64,000 nucleotides of DNA from Coenobita brevimanus (Eukaryota; Arthropoda; Malacostraca; Decapoda; Coenobitidae). How positions within the stretch are numbered: the stretch's first letter is position 1; the number at the start of each line of letters is the position of its first letter. The position numbers were made by a program, and so were the translations under genes. Shown piece by piece: positions 22,063 through 33,224 of the stretch. The stretch lies in contig JAVRFU010000129.1 in NCBI GenBank assembly GCA_032717465.1, positions 137,501-201,500 on the forward strand. Reading direction: 5' to 3'. The notes below the pieces were generated by a model that saw only the letters and a program-made list of their open reading frames with translations, was not told where the DNA came from and did no database searches.

Positions 22063-23139
22063 ACCTATTTGTAGTATACAGGAATTGAGCAATGCTCGTG
22101 TTGTCCTGTCTCCATATCCACATTCATCAAGTCTACCTTTACACACATGAATGTTTTTCTCAAGCACCACCTCTTTGTCTAAGTCGTTCCAAATATTTAA
22201 GTATTTACCTAATATACCTAATTGTGATATACACGGAATGTACTATGCTCGTGGGTTTCCGTCGTTGTTTCTCAATAAGTCGAATTTAGCTTTAAACTCG
22301 TTTAAGTTTTTAGACTGGACGATCTCTTTGTCCAGGCTATTCCATAAGTCTATACTTCTGTAAGGAAAGCTATATTTCTTGATATCCTTCAAGCAGCTTG
22401 ACTTTTTCAATTTCATTCCGTGTCCTCTTGTTACTCTCTTATCCCATACAAACAGATCTTCTTTGTCAATTTTATCTACTCCCACCATGGTCCTGAACAC
22501 CGCAATCATGTCTCCCCTCTTTCTCCTTTCCTCTAACGAAGGCAAATCCAGTTTTTCCAGCCTCTCTCTGTATGACAGGTCTGTCAGACTGGGGACCATC
22601 TTGGTTGCTGTTCTTTGTATTCTCTCAATCTTGTTTATATCTTTCTTTTTGTGTGGGGACCACACTACCGCTGCATATTCTAACCTGGGGCGGATCATGG
22701 CCACTATCAATTTTTTTATCATTTCCTCATCCATATAATGAAATGCTACTCTTATGTTAGTCAAGAGTTTATAAGTCTCTCCAACTATCTTGTTAATGTG
22801 CTTTTCTGGTGACAAACTATCTTGGACCAGCACTCCCAAATCTTTCTCTTCTCTCCTTTTTGTGATTAATTCATTACCCAAAAAATAATTCAGTGATGGT
22901 CTCCTGGTACTTTTACCCATTTCCAATATTTTACATTTCTTTACATTAAATTTCATTTCCCACGTCCGGCTCCAATTGTGTATCCTATCCAAATCCTCCT
23001 GCAATATTTTACAATCCTCCTCAACCTCTATCTTCCTCAAGATCTTTACATCATCAGCAGACAGACTTGCATAACTGTTCACTCCATCTACCATATCATT
23101 TACGTAAATCAGGAACATTACTGGCGCCAACACTGAGCC
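22062..23139 (-). pseudogene. CR1-like reverse transcriptase fragment, array copy 1
   Basis: Encodes 296 residues (23133-22243) from the region just after PQGS to the C terminus: LAPVMFLIYVNDMV, a catalytic box, NWSRTWEMKFNVKKCKIL, RRKRGDMIAVFRTM and SLDKEIVQSKNLNEFK. The catalytic box is SADD here and FADD in copy 2 because of one base (TTT to TCT), beside the metal-binding Asp pair. The frame is otherwise open. The 5' half (endonuclease, fingers, motif A) is absent. Clade is CR1/L2-like by motif; exact family unknown. Confidence 0.85.
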
Positions 23140-23144
23140 TTGAG

Positions 23145-23217
<73 letters not shown>

Positions 23218-23375
23218 TGTCTGTCTGTCTGTCCGTCTGTCTGTCTGTGTGTGTTGAGTCGTGTGTGTACGCAGGAGAGCCTGTGTTTGCGTCAGGCAGG
23301 GATACTGAGTGTGGAGGGATGGCTGAGTTCATATTAAGCCTGTGTGAATAGAGGTTTTTGTATGCATGTTAGTAA

Positions 23376-23470
<95 letters not shown>

Positions 23471-23473
<3 letters not shown>

Positions 23474-24569
23474 TTACCTCTTTGTATTTACCTATTTGTA
23501 GTATACAGGAATTGAGCAATGCTCGTGTTGTCCTGTCTCCATATCCACATTTATCAAGTCTACCTTTACACACATGAATGTTTTTCTCATGCACCACCTC
23601 TTTGTCTAAGTCGTTCCAAATATTTAAGTATTTACCTAATATACCTAATTGTGATATACACGGAATGTACTATGCTCGTGGGTTTCCGTCGCTGTTTCTC
23701 AGTAAGTCGAATTTAGCTTTAAACTCGTTTAAGTTTTTAGACTGGACGATCTCTTTGTCCAGGCTATTCCATAAGTCTATACTTCTGTAAGGAAAGCTAT
23801 ATTTCTTGATATCCTTCAAGCAGCTTGACTTTTTCAATTTCATTCCGTGTCCTCTTGTTGCTCTCTTATCCCATACAAACAGATCTTCTTTGTCAATTTT
23901 ATCTACTCCCACCATGGTCCTGAACACCGCAATCATGTCTCCCCTCTTTCTCCTTTCCTCTAACGAAGGCAAATCCAGTTTTTCCAGCCTCTCTCTGTAT
24001 GACAGGTCTGTCAGACTGGGGACCATCTTGGTTGCTGTTCTTTGTATTCTCTCAATCTTGTTTATATCTTTCTTTTTATGTGGGGACCACACTACCGCTG
24101 CATATTCTAACCTGGGGCGGATCATGGCCACTATCAATTTTTTTATCATTTCCTCATCCATATAATGAAATGCTACTCTTATGTTAGTCAAGAGTTTATA
24201 AGTCTCTCCAACTATCTTGTTAATGTGCTTTTCTGGTGACAAACTATCTTGGACCTGCACTCCCAAATCTTTCTCTTCTCTCCTTTTTGTGATTAATTCA
24301 TTACCCAAAAAATAATTCAGTGATCGTCTCCTGGTACTTTTACCCATTTCTAATATTTTACATTTCTTTACATTAAATTTCATTTCCCACGTCCGGCTCC
24401 AATTGTGTATCCTATCCAAATCCTCCTGCAGTATTTTACAATCCTCCTCAACCTCTATCTTCCTCAAGATCTTTACATCATCAGCAAACAGACTTGCATA
24501 ACTGTTCACTCCATCTACCATATCATTTACGTAAATCAGGAACATTACTGGCGCCAACACTGAGCCTTG

Positions 24570-24571
<2 letters not shown>
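23471..24571 (-). pseudogene. CR1-like reverse transcriptase fragment, array copy 2
   Basis: Nearly identical to copy 1, with the FADD box intact. The open frame continues at its 5' end into the (CA)n tract to 24731, which is an artefact of the repeat. Differences from copy 1 are scattered single bases, e.g. Q for L before DSLSPEKH. Confidence 0.85.
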
Positions 24572-24642
<71 letters not shown>

Positions 24643-24774
24643 TGTCTGTGTGTTGAGTCGTGTGTGTACGCAGGAGAGCCTGTGTTTGCGTCAGGCAGGG
24701 ATACTGAGTGTGGAGGGATGGCAGAGTTCATATTAAGCCTGTGTGAATAGAGGTTTTTGTATGCATGTTAGTAA

Positions 24775-24833
<59 letters not shown>

Positions 24834-24843
24834 TGTGTGTGTG

Positions 24844-26347
24844 TATTTACCTCTTTGTATTTACCTATTTGTAGTATACAGGAATTGAGCAATGCTCGTG
24901 TTGTCCTGTCTCCATATCCACATTCATCAAGTCTACCTTTACACACATGAATGTTTTTCTCATGCACCACCTCTTTGTCTAAGTCGTTCCAAATATTTAA
25001 GTATTTACCCAATATACCTAATTGTGATATACACGGAATGTACTATGCTCGTGGGTTTCCGTCGCTGTTTCTCAGTAAGTCGAATTTAGCTTTAAACTCG
25101 TTTAAGTTTTTAGACTGGACAATCTCTTTGTCCAGGTTATTCCATAAGTCTATACTTCTGTAAGGAAAGCTATATTTCTTGATATCCTTCAAGCAGCTTG
25201 ACTTTTTCAATTTCATTCCGTGTCCTCTTGTTACTCTCTTATCCCATACAAACAGATCTTCTTTGTCAATTTTATCTACTCCCACCATGGTCCTGAACAC
25301 CGCAATCATGTCTCCCCTCTTTCTCCTTTCCTCTAACGAAGGCAAATCCAGTTTTTCCAGCCTCTCTCTGTATGACAGGTCTGTCAGACTGGGGACCATC
25401 TTGGTTGCTGTTCTTTGTATTCTCTCAATCTTGTTTATATCTTTCTTTTTGTGTGGGGACCACACTACCGCTGCATATTCTAACCTGGGGCGGATCATGG
25501 CCACTATCAATTTTTTCATCATTTCCTCATCCATATAATGAAATGCTACTCTTATGTTAGTCAAGAGTTTATAAGTCTCTCCAACTATCTTGTTAATGTG
25601 CTTTTCTGGTGACAAACTATCTTGGACTTGCACTCCCAAATCTTTCTCTCCTCTCCTTTTTGTGATTAATTCATTACCCAAAAAATAATTCAGTGATCGT
25701 CTCCTGGTACTTTTACCCATTTCTAATATTTTACATTTCTTTACATTAAATTTCATTTCCCACGTCCGGCTCCAATTGTGTATCCTATCCAAATCCTCCT
25801 GCAGTATTTAACAATCCTCCTCAACCTCTATCTTCCTCAAGATCTTTACATCATCAGCAAACAGACTTGCATAACTGTTCACTCCATCTACCATATCATT
25901 TACGTAAATCAGGAACACAAGTCAAGAGTGAGAGCCGTGGAAATGAGTTATTTAAGAGGAGCCTGTGGAGTCACATGGAGAGACAGGTTGACGAATGAGG
26001 ATATAAAGGAGCGTTGTGGTGTTGATGTGGATGTGATAGGAAGCGTTATGAGGAACACACTGAGGTGGTTTGGCCATGTGGAGAGGATGGAGGGTGAAAG
26101 ACTGACGAAGAGAGTGTATGTGAGTGAGGTGGAGGGGGAAAGAGGGAGGGGAAGGCCGAGGATGAGATGGAGAGATGGGGTGGAGAGGTATATGAGAGAG
26201 GGGGGTGTGAGTTGGGAGCAGGGCAGTGAAATGGCGGGGGACAGGGCGACTTGGAGGCGATTTGTTTGTGGCCACCCCAAACGGGATTGAGGCGTCTGGC
26301 AATAGATAGATAGATAGGCACATTACTGGCGCCAACACTGAGCCTTG

Positions 26348-26348
<1 letters not shown>
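24844..26348 (-). pseudogene. CR1-like reverse transcriptase fragment, array copy 3, split by RTE-B
   Basis: Same fragment as copies 1 and 2. It has a nonsense change (AAA to TAA on the minus strand, near 25809) upstream of the DRIHNWSRTWEMKF segment, and an RTE-B insertion at 25918-26319. The remaining 5' piece, 26320-26348, rejoins the shared truncation point. Confidence 0.85.
25918..26319 (+). mobile_element. RTE-B retrotransposon inserted in array copy 3
   Basis: 402-bp 5'-truncated copy encoding the last 120 or so residues of the family protein, ending in (GATA)n. The uninterrupted sequence GGAACATTACTGG in copies 1 and 2 appears here as GGAACA, insert, ACATTACTGG, giving a 3-bp ACA repeat at the edges. 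The CA beside the 5' junction could also be microhomology with the element. Confidence 0.93.
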
Positions 26349-26420
<72 letters not shown>

Positions 26421-26574
26421 TGTCTGTCTGTCTGTCCGTCTGTCTGTGTGTGTTGAGTCGTGTGTGTACGCAGGAGAGCCTGCGTTTGCGTCAGGCAGGG
26501 ATACTGAGTGTGGAGGGATGGCTGAGTTCATATTAAGCCTGTGTGAATAGAGGTTTTTGTATGCATGTTAGTAA

Positions 26575-26640
<66 letters not shown>

Positions 26641-26645
<5 letters not shown>

Positions 26646-26765
26646 TCTAACTCACAGAAGAATCATGGAAGAGAATTACATGCGCTTCAGTTGAAGGTGT
26701 GGGATGATGGGTCTCTTTGATCCCACTTGAACACATACAAGACTTCAGCATGCAAGTATAATTAT

Positions 26766-26810
<45 letters not shown>

Positions 26811-26815
26811 CACGT
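26641..26815 (+). repeat. 125-bp duplicated segment, copy 1, with (CA)n
   Basis: TAATTCTAACTCACAGAAGA through CAAGTATAATTATGCAAA recurs at 27727-27856 with one or two changes. Both copies have (GT)n before and (CA)n after. Confidence 0.9.
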
Positions 26816-26879
26816 TCACCTCCTGTGATGTTTGACTTTGGAAGGACCTACCAACAAAAGACCGTAATGCATAAATCAA

Positions 26880-27447
26880 TTTAATTTAGCCCAGTCTCAA
26901 CTAACCTACCTATATTTGCTCGAACTGAACCCTGGCTAACCTCGAATGACCTAATCCAACTTAAATCAACCCAACCTAATCTAGCTTAACCTCATCTAAC
27001 CCAGTCTAATTGTATTTAACCTCACAATCTCACGTAACCTCCCTATACCTAACCTAACCAATTCTGACGCAGCCTAACTGCATCTAACCCTACCTAATCC
27101 TACCCAGTCTCACTTAACCATACCATACCCGACCTAACCCAACTCAGTCAAGCCTAAAATGACCTAATCCAACCGAACCTAACCCAGCCTAACCCAACCA
27201 AATAAAACCCAACTCAAAACCTATCAAAACCGACGTATTCTAAAGCAATCTAACCTAATCCGTCTATATCTAGTCGAACTGAAGCCAACCCAACCAAAAA
27301 TTACCTAATCAGACCAAACCCTGCCCAAAGTGACCTAACCTAACTTTCGATCGGCTATATATTCGCTAAAAAAAAAAAAATTTGCTGCCTGAAAGTCAAC
27401 GGATGTCACATTCCAAGTTTCGCCTATTCTGTGTACACGTATATCTT
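26880..27447 (+). repeat. degenerate CCTAA-pentamer block, copy 2
   Basis: Longer copy with extra upstream pentamers (GGCTAACCTCGAATGACC) and the same end block, TTTCGATCGGCTATATATTC to TGTGTACACGTATA. It abuts directly, without (GT)n, the 3' end of a different CR1-like fragment. Confidence 0.8.
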
Positions 27448-27700
27448 TGTTCTTACCTAATTGTATCTTTACAGGAATGAGTCAAGCTCGTACTGTCCCG
27501 TCTTGAACCATATTTATCGTACATATCCTTAAATTTGTGAATTGCTTTGGCACACACTATTTCATTCGGTAGTGCATTCCATTGATCAATTGCTCTGTTT
27601 GGGAAACTGAATTTCCTTACGTCTTTATCACCTCTCTTCTTATGCAATTTTTTGCAGTGTCCTCTTGCTGATGCTTCTCCATATGTTAAGTAATCATTTA
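27448..27700 (-). pseudogene. CR1-like polymerase, C-terminal fragment
   Basis: The minus-strand frame contains KFSFPNRAIDQWNALPNEIV, related to but distinct from the array copies (YSFPYRSIDLWNSLDKEIV). Only the last 60 residues or so and the 3' end remain; a (GT)n run follows at 27700. Confidence 0.7.
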
Positions 27701-27726
27701 TGTGTGTGTGTGTGTGTGTGTGTGTG

Positions 27727-27910
27727 TAATTCTAACTCACAGAAGAATCATGGAAGAGAATTACATGCGCTTCAGTTGAAGGTGTGGGATGATGGGTCTC
27801 TTTGATCCCACTTGAACACATACAAGGCTTCAGCATGCAAGTATAATTATGCAAACACACACACACACACACATATACACACAGCTCTCTTTCTCTCTCT
27901 CTCTCTCCAA
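27727..27910 (+). repeat. 125-bp duplicated segment, copy 2, with (CA)n and (CT)n
   Basis: Second copy of the 26641 segment (A/G change in ACATACAAGGCTTCAGC), followed by CACACACA and CTCTCTCT runs. Confidence 0.9.
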
Positions 27911-29055
27911 CTCTCTCTCTTTTACTCTAGTTCATATTTCAAGTGCACATGTAAGTCTATGTCTGACCTTTCACCATATATGTCTGCCTGATTCGCCACG
28001 GCTACAATATATCATCTTGCCTGGTCATTACTTACAGCCTCGTATCTGCATAATAAACTGTGAAATATTGTAACTGGCGGACCGTGGTAGGAAAACGAGA
28101 GAAAAAGAGGCTGGATAAGAGAAAAGGAGCCGAGAGTAGAAGCAAAAAGAACAGAGAATGAGATAAAGAGAGCAGAGACTGACACAAAAAGCATAATGGC
28201 ATGAATGGGGCCAGAAAAAGTGAAAGAGGAAGGACAGAAGAGAGGAAAAGGATAGACACCCAAAGCAGCACTACACTGAGTGAGTGGATGGTGTGCACAG
28301 GAAAATGGCACAGCTAGGAACAATTTTACAATGCAGTACTTAGTCTCCTGTCATGACACCATCACTCCAGCAACCAATGTTTGTGCAGTGGGCATGGTGA
28401 AGGATGACCCTCCTGTCCTAAGGTGCTTTCAGCAGAGGTAAAATGGGTTTATAGCTTCATAAAAACCTATGCATTTGTGTCTCCTGTTGCCACTATTTGG
28501 TAACATGGAGGCACCTTTCATACTCAGAGGGTTAAGACGTCTTCCACAGTGGTACTGCATGTCATTACTGTACTTTCAAGTTTATAAATGATATATTTAT
28601 TAATTTCTATATTAACCCAGTGACATTAAGTTGGTGCTTTAATAAAGGCATGTTATTTATAAGTTAACATATTTAGAGAACAATTATGATGCTATAGCAT
28701 GTGTAGGTCTTTTCACCTGATGGCAGCTGTCCATGGCACCACCACCGTGCATTGTCAAGATGGCAGTTATGGAGCAGCATGTCATTACTAATGCTAGGTA
28801 TTAATATCAACCACCCTGGCATAGTAAATGGTTCCTAGACTACAAAAAACCACTTGGTTTGTCAGTCGGGGTAGAAACACCAGGAGGTAGCACTACACAG
28901 TGTGAGTGGACTGCGGGTGCCCCAAATTATAGGAAGGCAAGTTATAAGTACACACTCACTCACTCACCATTTCAGCCCCTGGAATCCTGACTCCACCTCA
29001 TAAATATCCTCACTTAAATGCTTCATATTCTGGCATTAATATCCTGTATATCTCA
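27911..29055. other. no recognisable gene
   Basis: Unique-looking sequence with a purine-rich stretch at 28080-28260. The open frames there lack homology or splice sites. A weak match to repeat family A (CAGCCCCTGGAATCCTG) lies near 28975. Confidence 0.4.
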
Positions 29056-29665
29056 GGAGTCAAGATGGAGAGATGGTTATTTTATGCTGTGTTAAGTAGA
29101 CAAACAGACAGACTGACAAATGAGGAAGTAAAGGAGCATTGTGGTGTTGATGTGGTTGAAAATGTTAAGAGAAATACTCTGAGATGGTTTGGCTATGTGG
29201 AGAGGATGGAGAATGAGAGACTGACCAGAAGAGTTTACCAGTGAGGTGGAAAGGAAGAGGGGGAGGGGGAGACCAAGAATGAGGAGAGGGATGGAGTGGA
29301 AAGGATGGAGAATAAGAGACTGACTAGAAGAATGCATGTGAGGTGGGGGGGGGGAGACCAAGGATGATATGAAGTGGAGACGAAGGGCAGTAAGAGACTG
29401 AGTAGAAGAGTGCATGTGAGTGAGATGGGAAGGGAGACCAAGGATGAGACGGAGTGGAGAGGATAGAGAATGAGAGATTGACAGGAAGAGTACACGTGAA
29501 TGAGGTGGAGGAGGAGGCCAATGACAAGATGGAGGGATGGAATGGAGAGAGATATGAGAGACGAGGGGTGTGAGTTGGAGGGAGGGAAGAGGACAGGGTA
29601 ACATGGAGGCAATTTGTCAGTGGCCACCCCTTACAGGAATAAGGTGCCTTGCAACAGATAGATAG
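29056..29665 (+). mobile_element. RTE-B retrotransposon fragment with internal tandem expansion
   Basis: Begins near a half MITE (CAAGATGGAGAGATGG), then GACAAATGAGGAAGTAAAGG and GATGGTTTGGCTATGTGG. The segment containing GAATGAGAGACTGAC..AGAAGAGT and ACCAAGGATGA is repeated about four times at uneven 60-100 bp spacing before the usual 3' end (GGCAATTTGTCAGTGGCCACC, GATAGATAG). No other copy shows this. Confidence 0.75.
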
Positions 29666-29711
29666 ACACAGATGATAGAAAAATGGATAAAGTTACCAGA
29701 TAGAGACATAC

Positions 29712-29817
29712 CTGACACAATATATAGCAGACTGAGTGTGGAGATACCAGGCCATTCTCCAAAAGTGTTTATAGGAGCTGCAAGCCAGTACTGTTGCAGT
29801 GCTTGTTCCCCACCACA
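29712..29817 (-). CDS. candidate internal exon, unknown gene
   Basis: 106-bp block between acceptor CTCTATTTTACAG and donor CAG|GTATG. Two frames are open: one reads CGGEQALQQYWLAAPINTFG, another WWGTSTATVLACSSYKHFW. The second would fit the phase of the exon-like block at 32365-32455. No family recognised, and the splice evidence is only by inspection. Confidence 0.35.
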
Positions 29818-29835
29818 CTGTAAAATAGAGAGACA

Positions 29836-29873
29836 TGATAATATTAATAACAACAATAATAATAATCATCATC

Positions 29874-29907
<34 letters not shown>

Positions 29908-30046
29908 CATCCATCCATCCATCCATCGTCCAATCCTACGTTGTCCCATGAGGAACGTAGGAGCCCGGGGCTAAGCAAGTTGGTGCTGACAATTAAGATG
30001 AGAGTGATTTAAGATGAGAGTGAGAATAATAATAATAATAATAATA

Positions 30047-30082
<36 letters not shown>

Positions 30083-30085
30083 AGG
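29836..30085. repeat. (AAT)n arrays and (CATC)n
   Basis: AAT/AAC/CAT trinucleotides to 29906, CCAT repeats at 29907-29930, and a second (AAT)n at 30025-30080. The open frames here are poly-Asn and poly-Ile artefacts. Confidence 0.95.
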
Positions 30086-30210
30086 ATATACATGAAGGTA
30101 CATCATAATAATCCATAATCAAGAATAAGTGAAGAGTGAGTTATGTATTATTCTAACTGTGGGACGGTCCCCACAAAGTGTGCAAACAAATGTCAAGTGG
30201 CGGTATTTGG

Positions 30211-30390
30211 TCATCATCATCATCGGGACCTCCTTTCCAACCCTAGGGCAGGGTGAGGAGTAGCAATGTCCAGACAGCCCATATTTGCCCAATCTACTGG
30301 GTCAGGCTTCCATTCATTCATCATTCAAGCCCCTGGAATCCTGGCTCTATTGGATATGCCAAAAACATTCACCATGTTCTGTAGCTTCAC
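30211..30390 (+). repeat. dispersed repeat family A, copy 2
   Basis: CATCATCATC, GGGACCTCCTTTCCAACCC, GGGCAGGGTGAGGAGTAGCA and CCAAAAACATTCACCATG match 9728-9905 in order. Confidence 0.75.
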
Positions 30391-30640
30391 AAAAACAAGT
30401 CTGATAGAGAAGCATTTGGTAAATATTAAATTCCATACAACTAAGGCAATGACAGGCTTCAATAAAGCACTACTTTCTCAGAAATACGATACTAACGTAG
30501 ATATGGACGCCAACTCCACTGAACTCATTAGTGAATTGATTGTGTGTAAGGGACTGCTGGACAGAAGACCAATTTATGCAAATGCAAACAGCCTGTCAAA
30601 AATATTCTTTCGTGTGTATGATATTTTTTATTAATGAGCA
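30391..30640 (+). other. coding-like open frame of unknown origin
   Basis: A plus-strand frame of about 80 codons (TSLIEKHLVNIKFHTTKAMT ... LISELIVCKGLLDRRPIYAN) follows repeat A and ends at 30634. It has normal amino-acid composition, no recognised domain and no visible splice acceptor. It could be a fragment of a transposon protein or chance. Confidence 0.2.
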
Positions 30641-30855
30641 TTTCAGTGATGAGTGGTCTCTGCTCTTGGCAAATCTCATAAGTTTACCTAAACATGTAGA
30701 ATAGCTATGATTGTTATGTTACAATTTTGGGCCCACGACTGAGTTAGGCTCACTAGCTGGGTAGCAGATGACACTCTGAATGTCCCCCATTAGTGTAATA
30801 GCAAGAAAATGGCTAACCAAATTAAGCTTTTACTTGTGGAATAGTTATACAAGTA

Positions 30856-31282
30856 CAGTAAGACCTCACTATAACGGACTAATTGGGGCCAAAGCCATGC
30901 CGAAAAATGTGAAATTCTGATAGAAGCGACATCCGGACTTCCCCCTGCTAACCCAGACTTTTTCCAATGTATCAGACATTAGTCCAGATCACACCATTGG
31001 TTTATAAACTGTTTTGACAACCACTGCGGTACTGTACTGTGTTATACCTTCACTACAGTAATCAAATGGTATAACATGTATAATAATACTGTACTGTACA
31101 CTGATAAAGATGTCTTTTATTTTCCTTAGTGTGGTGAACATGGCTGAAGTGGTCAGGCAGTACGGACTGCTTCTGGCTTTATCAGATTTTTTCTGATAAA
31201 TAGGAATTTAGTCCAGTAGCTCCACGATTCCGATAAAAGCTAATTCCGGTCCCATGAAGTCCGTTATATCAAAGTTTTGCTG
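30856..31282. mobile_element. Tigger/pogo-like MITE with TA target duplication
   Basis: Left end CAGTAAGACCTCACTATAAC and right end, reverse-complemented, CAGCAAAACTTTGATATAAC, both continuing to CGGACT, give terminal inverted repeats of about 26 bp. TA lies on both sides (30854-30855, 31283-31284). The 427-bp interior is non-coding, so this is a deletion derivative of a Tc1/mariner-superfamily element. Confidence 0.8.
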
Positions 31283-31574
31283 TACATGCTATTGCCATTA
31301 TATAGATATAAATAAAAAAAGTGAATGTTGGAAAATAATATCTACCAGTCACTGTAAAGGGTAATTCAACATACTTGCCATTCTATTAAACAGAACATTC
31401 AGTCTGACTTAAGGTTTTACAGTGGAAAATATTCATGAAATACATAAACCATCTCTCTTCAGCTGCTGCGTCTGGCCTTTAACTAAACAGTATATTTAGG
31501 TGAAGTAAATATGGAGGCTAAGGGACTGACAAGAGATCAAGCTGGCTGGATGAATTTTGTGCGGAGAAGCACAT

Positions 31575-31795
31575 GACCAGGGATCTGGAACCCCTTTTAA
31601 AGTGGCAGCGTCCGGACTGACTCTATCGGATAAGTACACGTGAAGCTACAGAACGTGGTGAAATTTTTTGGCCTATCAGATGAAGCTGGGATTCTGTAAA
31701 CTTGAATGGTGAGTGAATGGAAGTGTGTCCCTTTGAACTGGGCAGACTCTGGCTGTCTGGATGCTGCTACTCCTCACCCCACCCTAGGATGAAAT
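31575..31795 (-). repeat. dispersed repeat family A, copy 3, reverse strand
   Basis: Reverse complement of the family: TGGGCAGACTCTGGCTGTC, GATGCTGCTACTCCTCACCC, TTTTTTGGCCTATCAGATG. Confidence 0.7.
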
Positions 31796-32360
31796 ATGGA
31801 AGAATAAAGAAGGTAATAACTTATACCATTATTTAGCAAATGAAAGTATTAAAATAATAAATCAAAAAATATATAATAAAACAGGTATTGATGCTGATGA
31901 ATTAAAATGTGATGAACAGACATAAATGCTGCATCACAATGGGCATGACCTCAGTGGTAGATGTTATACAACTCATGAAACAAGTCTTCACATTTCAGAG
32001 TACTGAATGGTGGATAAATAAATGTGAAGGCCAATAACCCATGCACCTGACTGATTTTTATTCCTACTTGACCATTTTCTTACTTAATTTCACTATGCTA
32101 CCCACATGCCTGTGATGGAGAATAGGGATGGGATGACGATTATACGTTAGGTGAATTTCCCCATACACAAAACTTCCTTTGGATGATTTAGAGAATGTAC
32201 AAAGCAGTTTGCCACATTTATGTAAATGAATATGCTGAAAATATACCAGTAATCATAACATCAATAGACAAAAACTATAGGAAAACTACAGGATGCATCT
32301 GTTAACCTAGAACCATAAGACTGTGCAAACCAGACAATGAAAAACTACATCTTAAAACTC
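31796..32360. other. no recognisable feature
   Basis: AT-rich unique-looking sequence. No supported gene. Confidence 0.4.
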
Positions 32361-32364
32361 TTAC

Positions 32365-32455
32365 CTTCTCCAGTCATATTTTCTGATGAGTCTCGTCGAT
32401 GGCCATTAGGTCTGTTTGGTGGATAATTCTGCTATGTATTCTCAGGTGTTGTTAC
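32365..32455 (-). pseudogene. candidate exon with in-frame TAG, unknown gene
   Basis: 91-bp block with a strong acceptor (TTTCTCCACCTCACAG) and donor (GAAG|GTAAGAG). One frame reads VTTPENT, TAG (32434-32432), then QNYPPNRPNGHRRDSSENMT. The Pro/Asn/Arg-rich sequence looks coding on both sides of the stop. Alternatives: a chance splice-site pair, a pseudo-exon, or a base error. No family recognised. Confidence 0.35.
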
Positions 32456-32499
32456 CTGTGAGGTGGAGAAAGTAAAGGCATAATGAGATTCATAACATA

Positions 32500-33103
32500 T
32501 CATTTATAGAGGTTCCAACATGCTTGCATACATCGGCCTTGACCACCTAACGGCAGTTCTCCATGCTGCTTGATCTCTGGCAGCCTTCCTGTTCAGTCCC
32601 TTATCCCTGAGGTCACACTATGACCTCATCTCTGGTCTTTTTCAGTGTGCCTCTTGCAACCCTACCCTCGACATTCACTTTTCTTACTTTTTGCACCAAA
32701 CTGTCATTCTCCATCCCCTCCACAAGCCCTTATCATCTCAGTCTACCCCTCCTCATCACAACACCAATACATCTCTAGTCCCATCCTTCCTCTAAATACT
32801 TTAGTTGTAAACCTAGCCCCCCCATGCCTTGCATTCAAGGATGCACTACACATCCATCTAATCATTGTCAGTTCTATATGTTTGAGCCAAGAAATAAAGC
32901 ATCTTCTTCCTTTACTGCCCAGGTCTCACTACCATACAGCATTACATTCCTAACACATGCTGCCTACAAAGATCCCTTAGCATGGAAGGAGAGCCCTCTC
33001 AATGTCAGGAGAGGCAACAGCTCCCTGAACTTCTTCAAACCACTCCTTACTCTGGCCAAAGAGATGCTACAGCCTCACCTCCAGTACATAACATGTCTCC
33101 CAA

Positions 33104-33105
<2 letters not shown>
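32500..33105 (-). mobile_element. RTE-E retrotransposon, 3' fragment
   Basis: Reverse-strand copy of the element at 50820-53208: it shares CCAACATGCTTGCATACATCGG, GGCAGTTCTCCATGCTGC and CCATACAGCATTAC. 5'-truncated at about 33105, where (AAT)n begins. Frames are broken. Confidence 0.85.
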
Positions 33106-33174
<69 letters not shown>

Positions 33175-33203
33175 TAATAATAATAATAATAATAATAATA
33201 CAG
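33106..33203. repeat. (AAT)n microsatellite
   Basis: Nearly pure (TAA)n with two CAA interruptions, at the 5' truncation point of the RTE-E fragment. Confidence 0.95.
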
Positions 33204-33224
33204 TAATATTCTGGTCTTTTGTTT

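Larger units (their letters stand above)
22013..26641. repeat. tandem array: three units of CR1 fragment + (GT)n + spacer + (GT)n
   Basis: The anchor GGAATTGAGCAATGCTCG falls at 22081, 23508 and 24881 (periods 1427 and 1373 bp). Each unit holds a minus-strand CR1-like fragment cut at the same 5' point, then (GT)n, in units 1 and 3 with (GTCT)n, a 130-bp spacer (GTTGAGTCGTGTGTGTACGC ... GTATGCATGTTAGTAAATG) and a second (GT)n. Period differences come mainly from GT length. Shared truncation points show segmental tandem duplication, not three insertions. Long-read support would be needed for exact GT lengths. Confidence 0.9.

Noticed and set aside
22379..22738. Plus-strand 119-codon frame repeated three times at 22.4, 23.8 and 25.2 kb
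   Set aside because: Antisense shadow of the CR1-like polymerase; the opposite strand has recognisable RT motifs.
23067..23597. Poly(Cys-Val) and poly(Thr-His) proteins
   Set aside because: Translations of (GT)n/(CA)n tracts.
26880..27360. True interstitial telomere or chromosome end
   Set aside because: Pentamers are heavily degraded and the block recurs with identical changes at three places, so it spreads as a dispersed repeat.
28012..28323. 103-codon minus-strand frame (Ser/Leu/Phe-rich)
   Set aside because: It is antisense to a purine-rich tract, with no homology or splice context.
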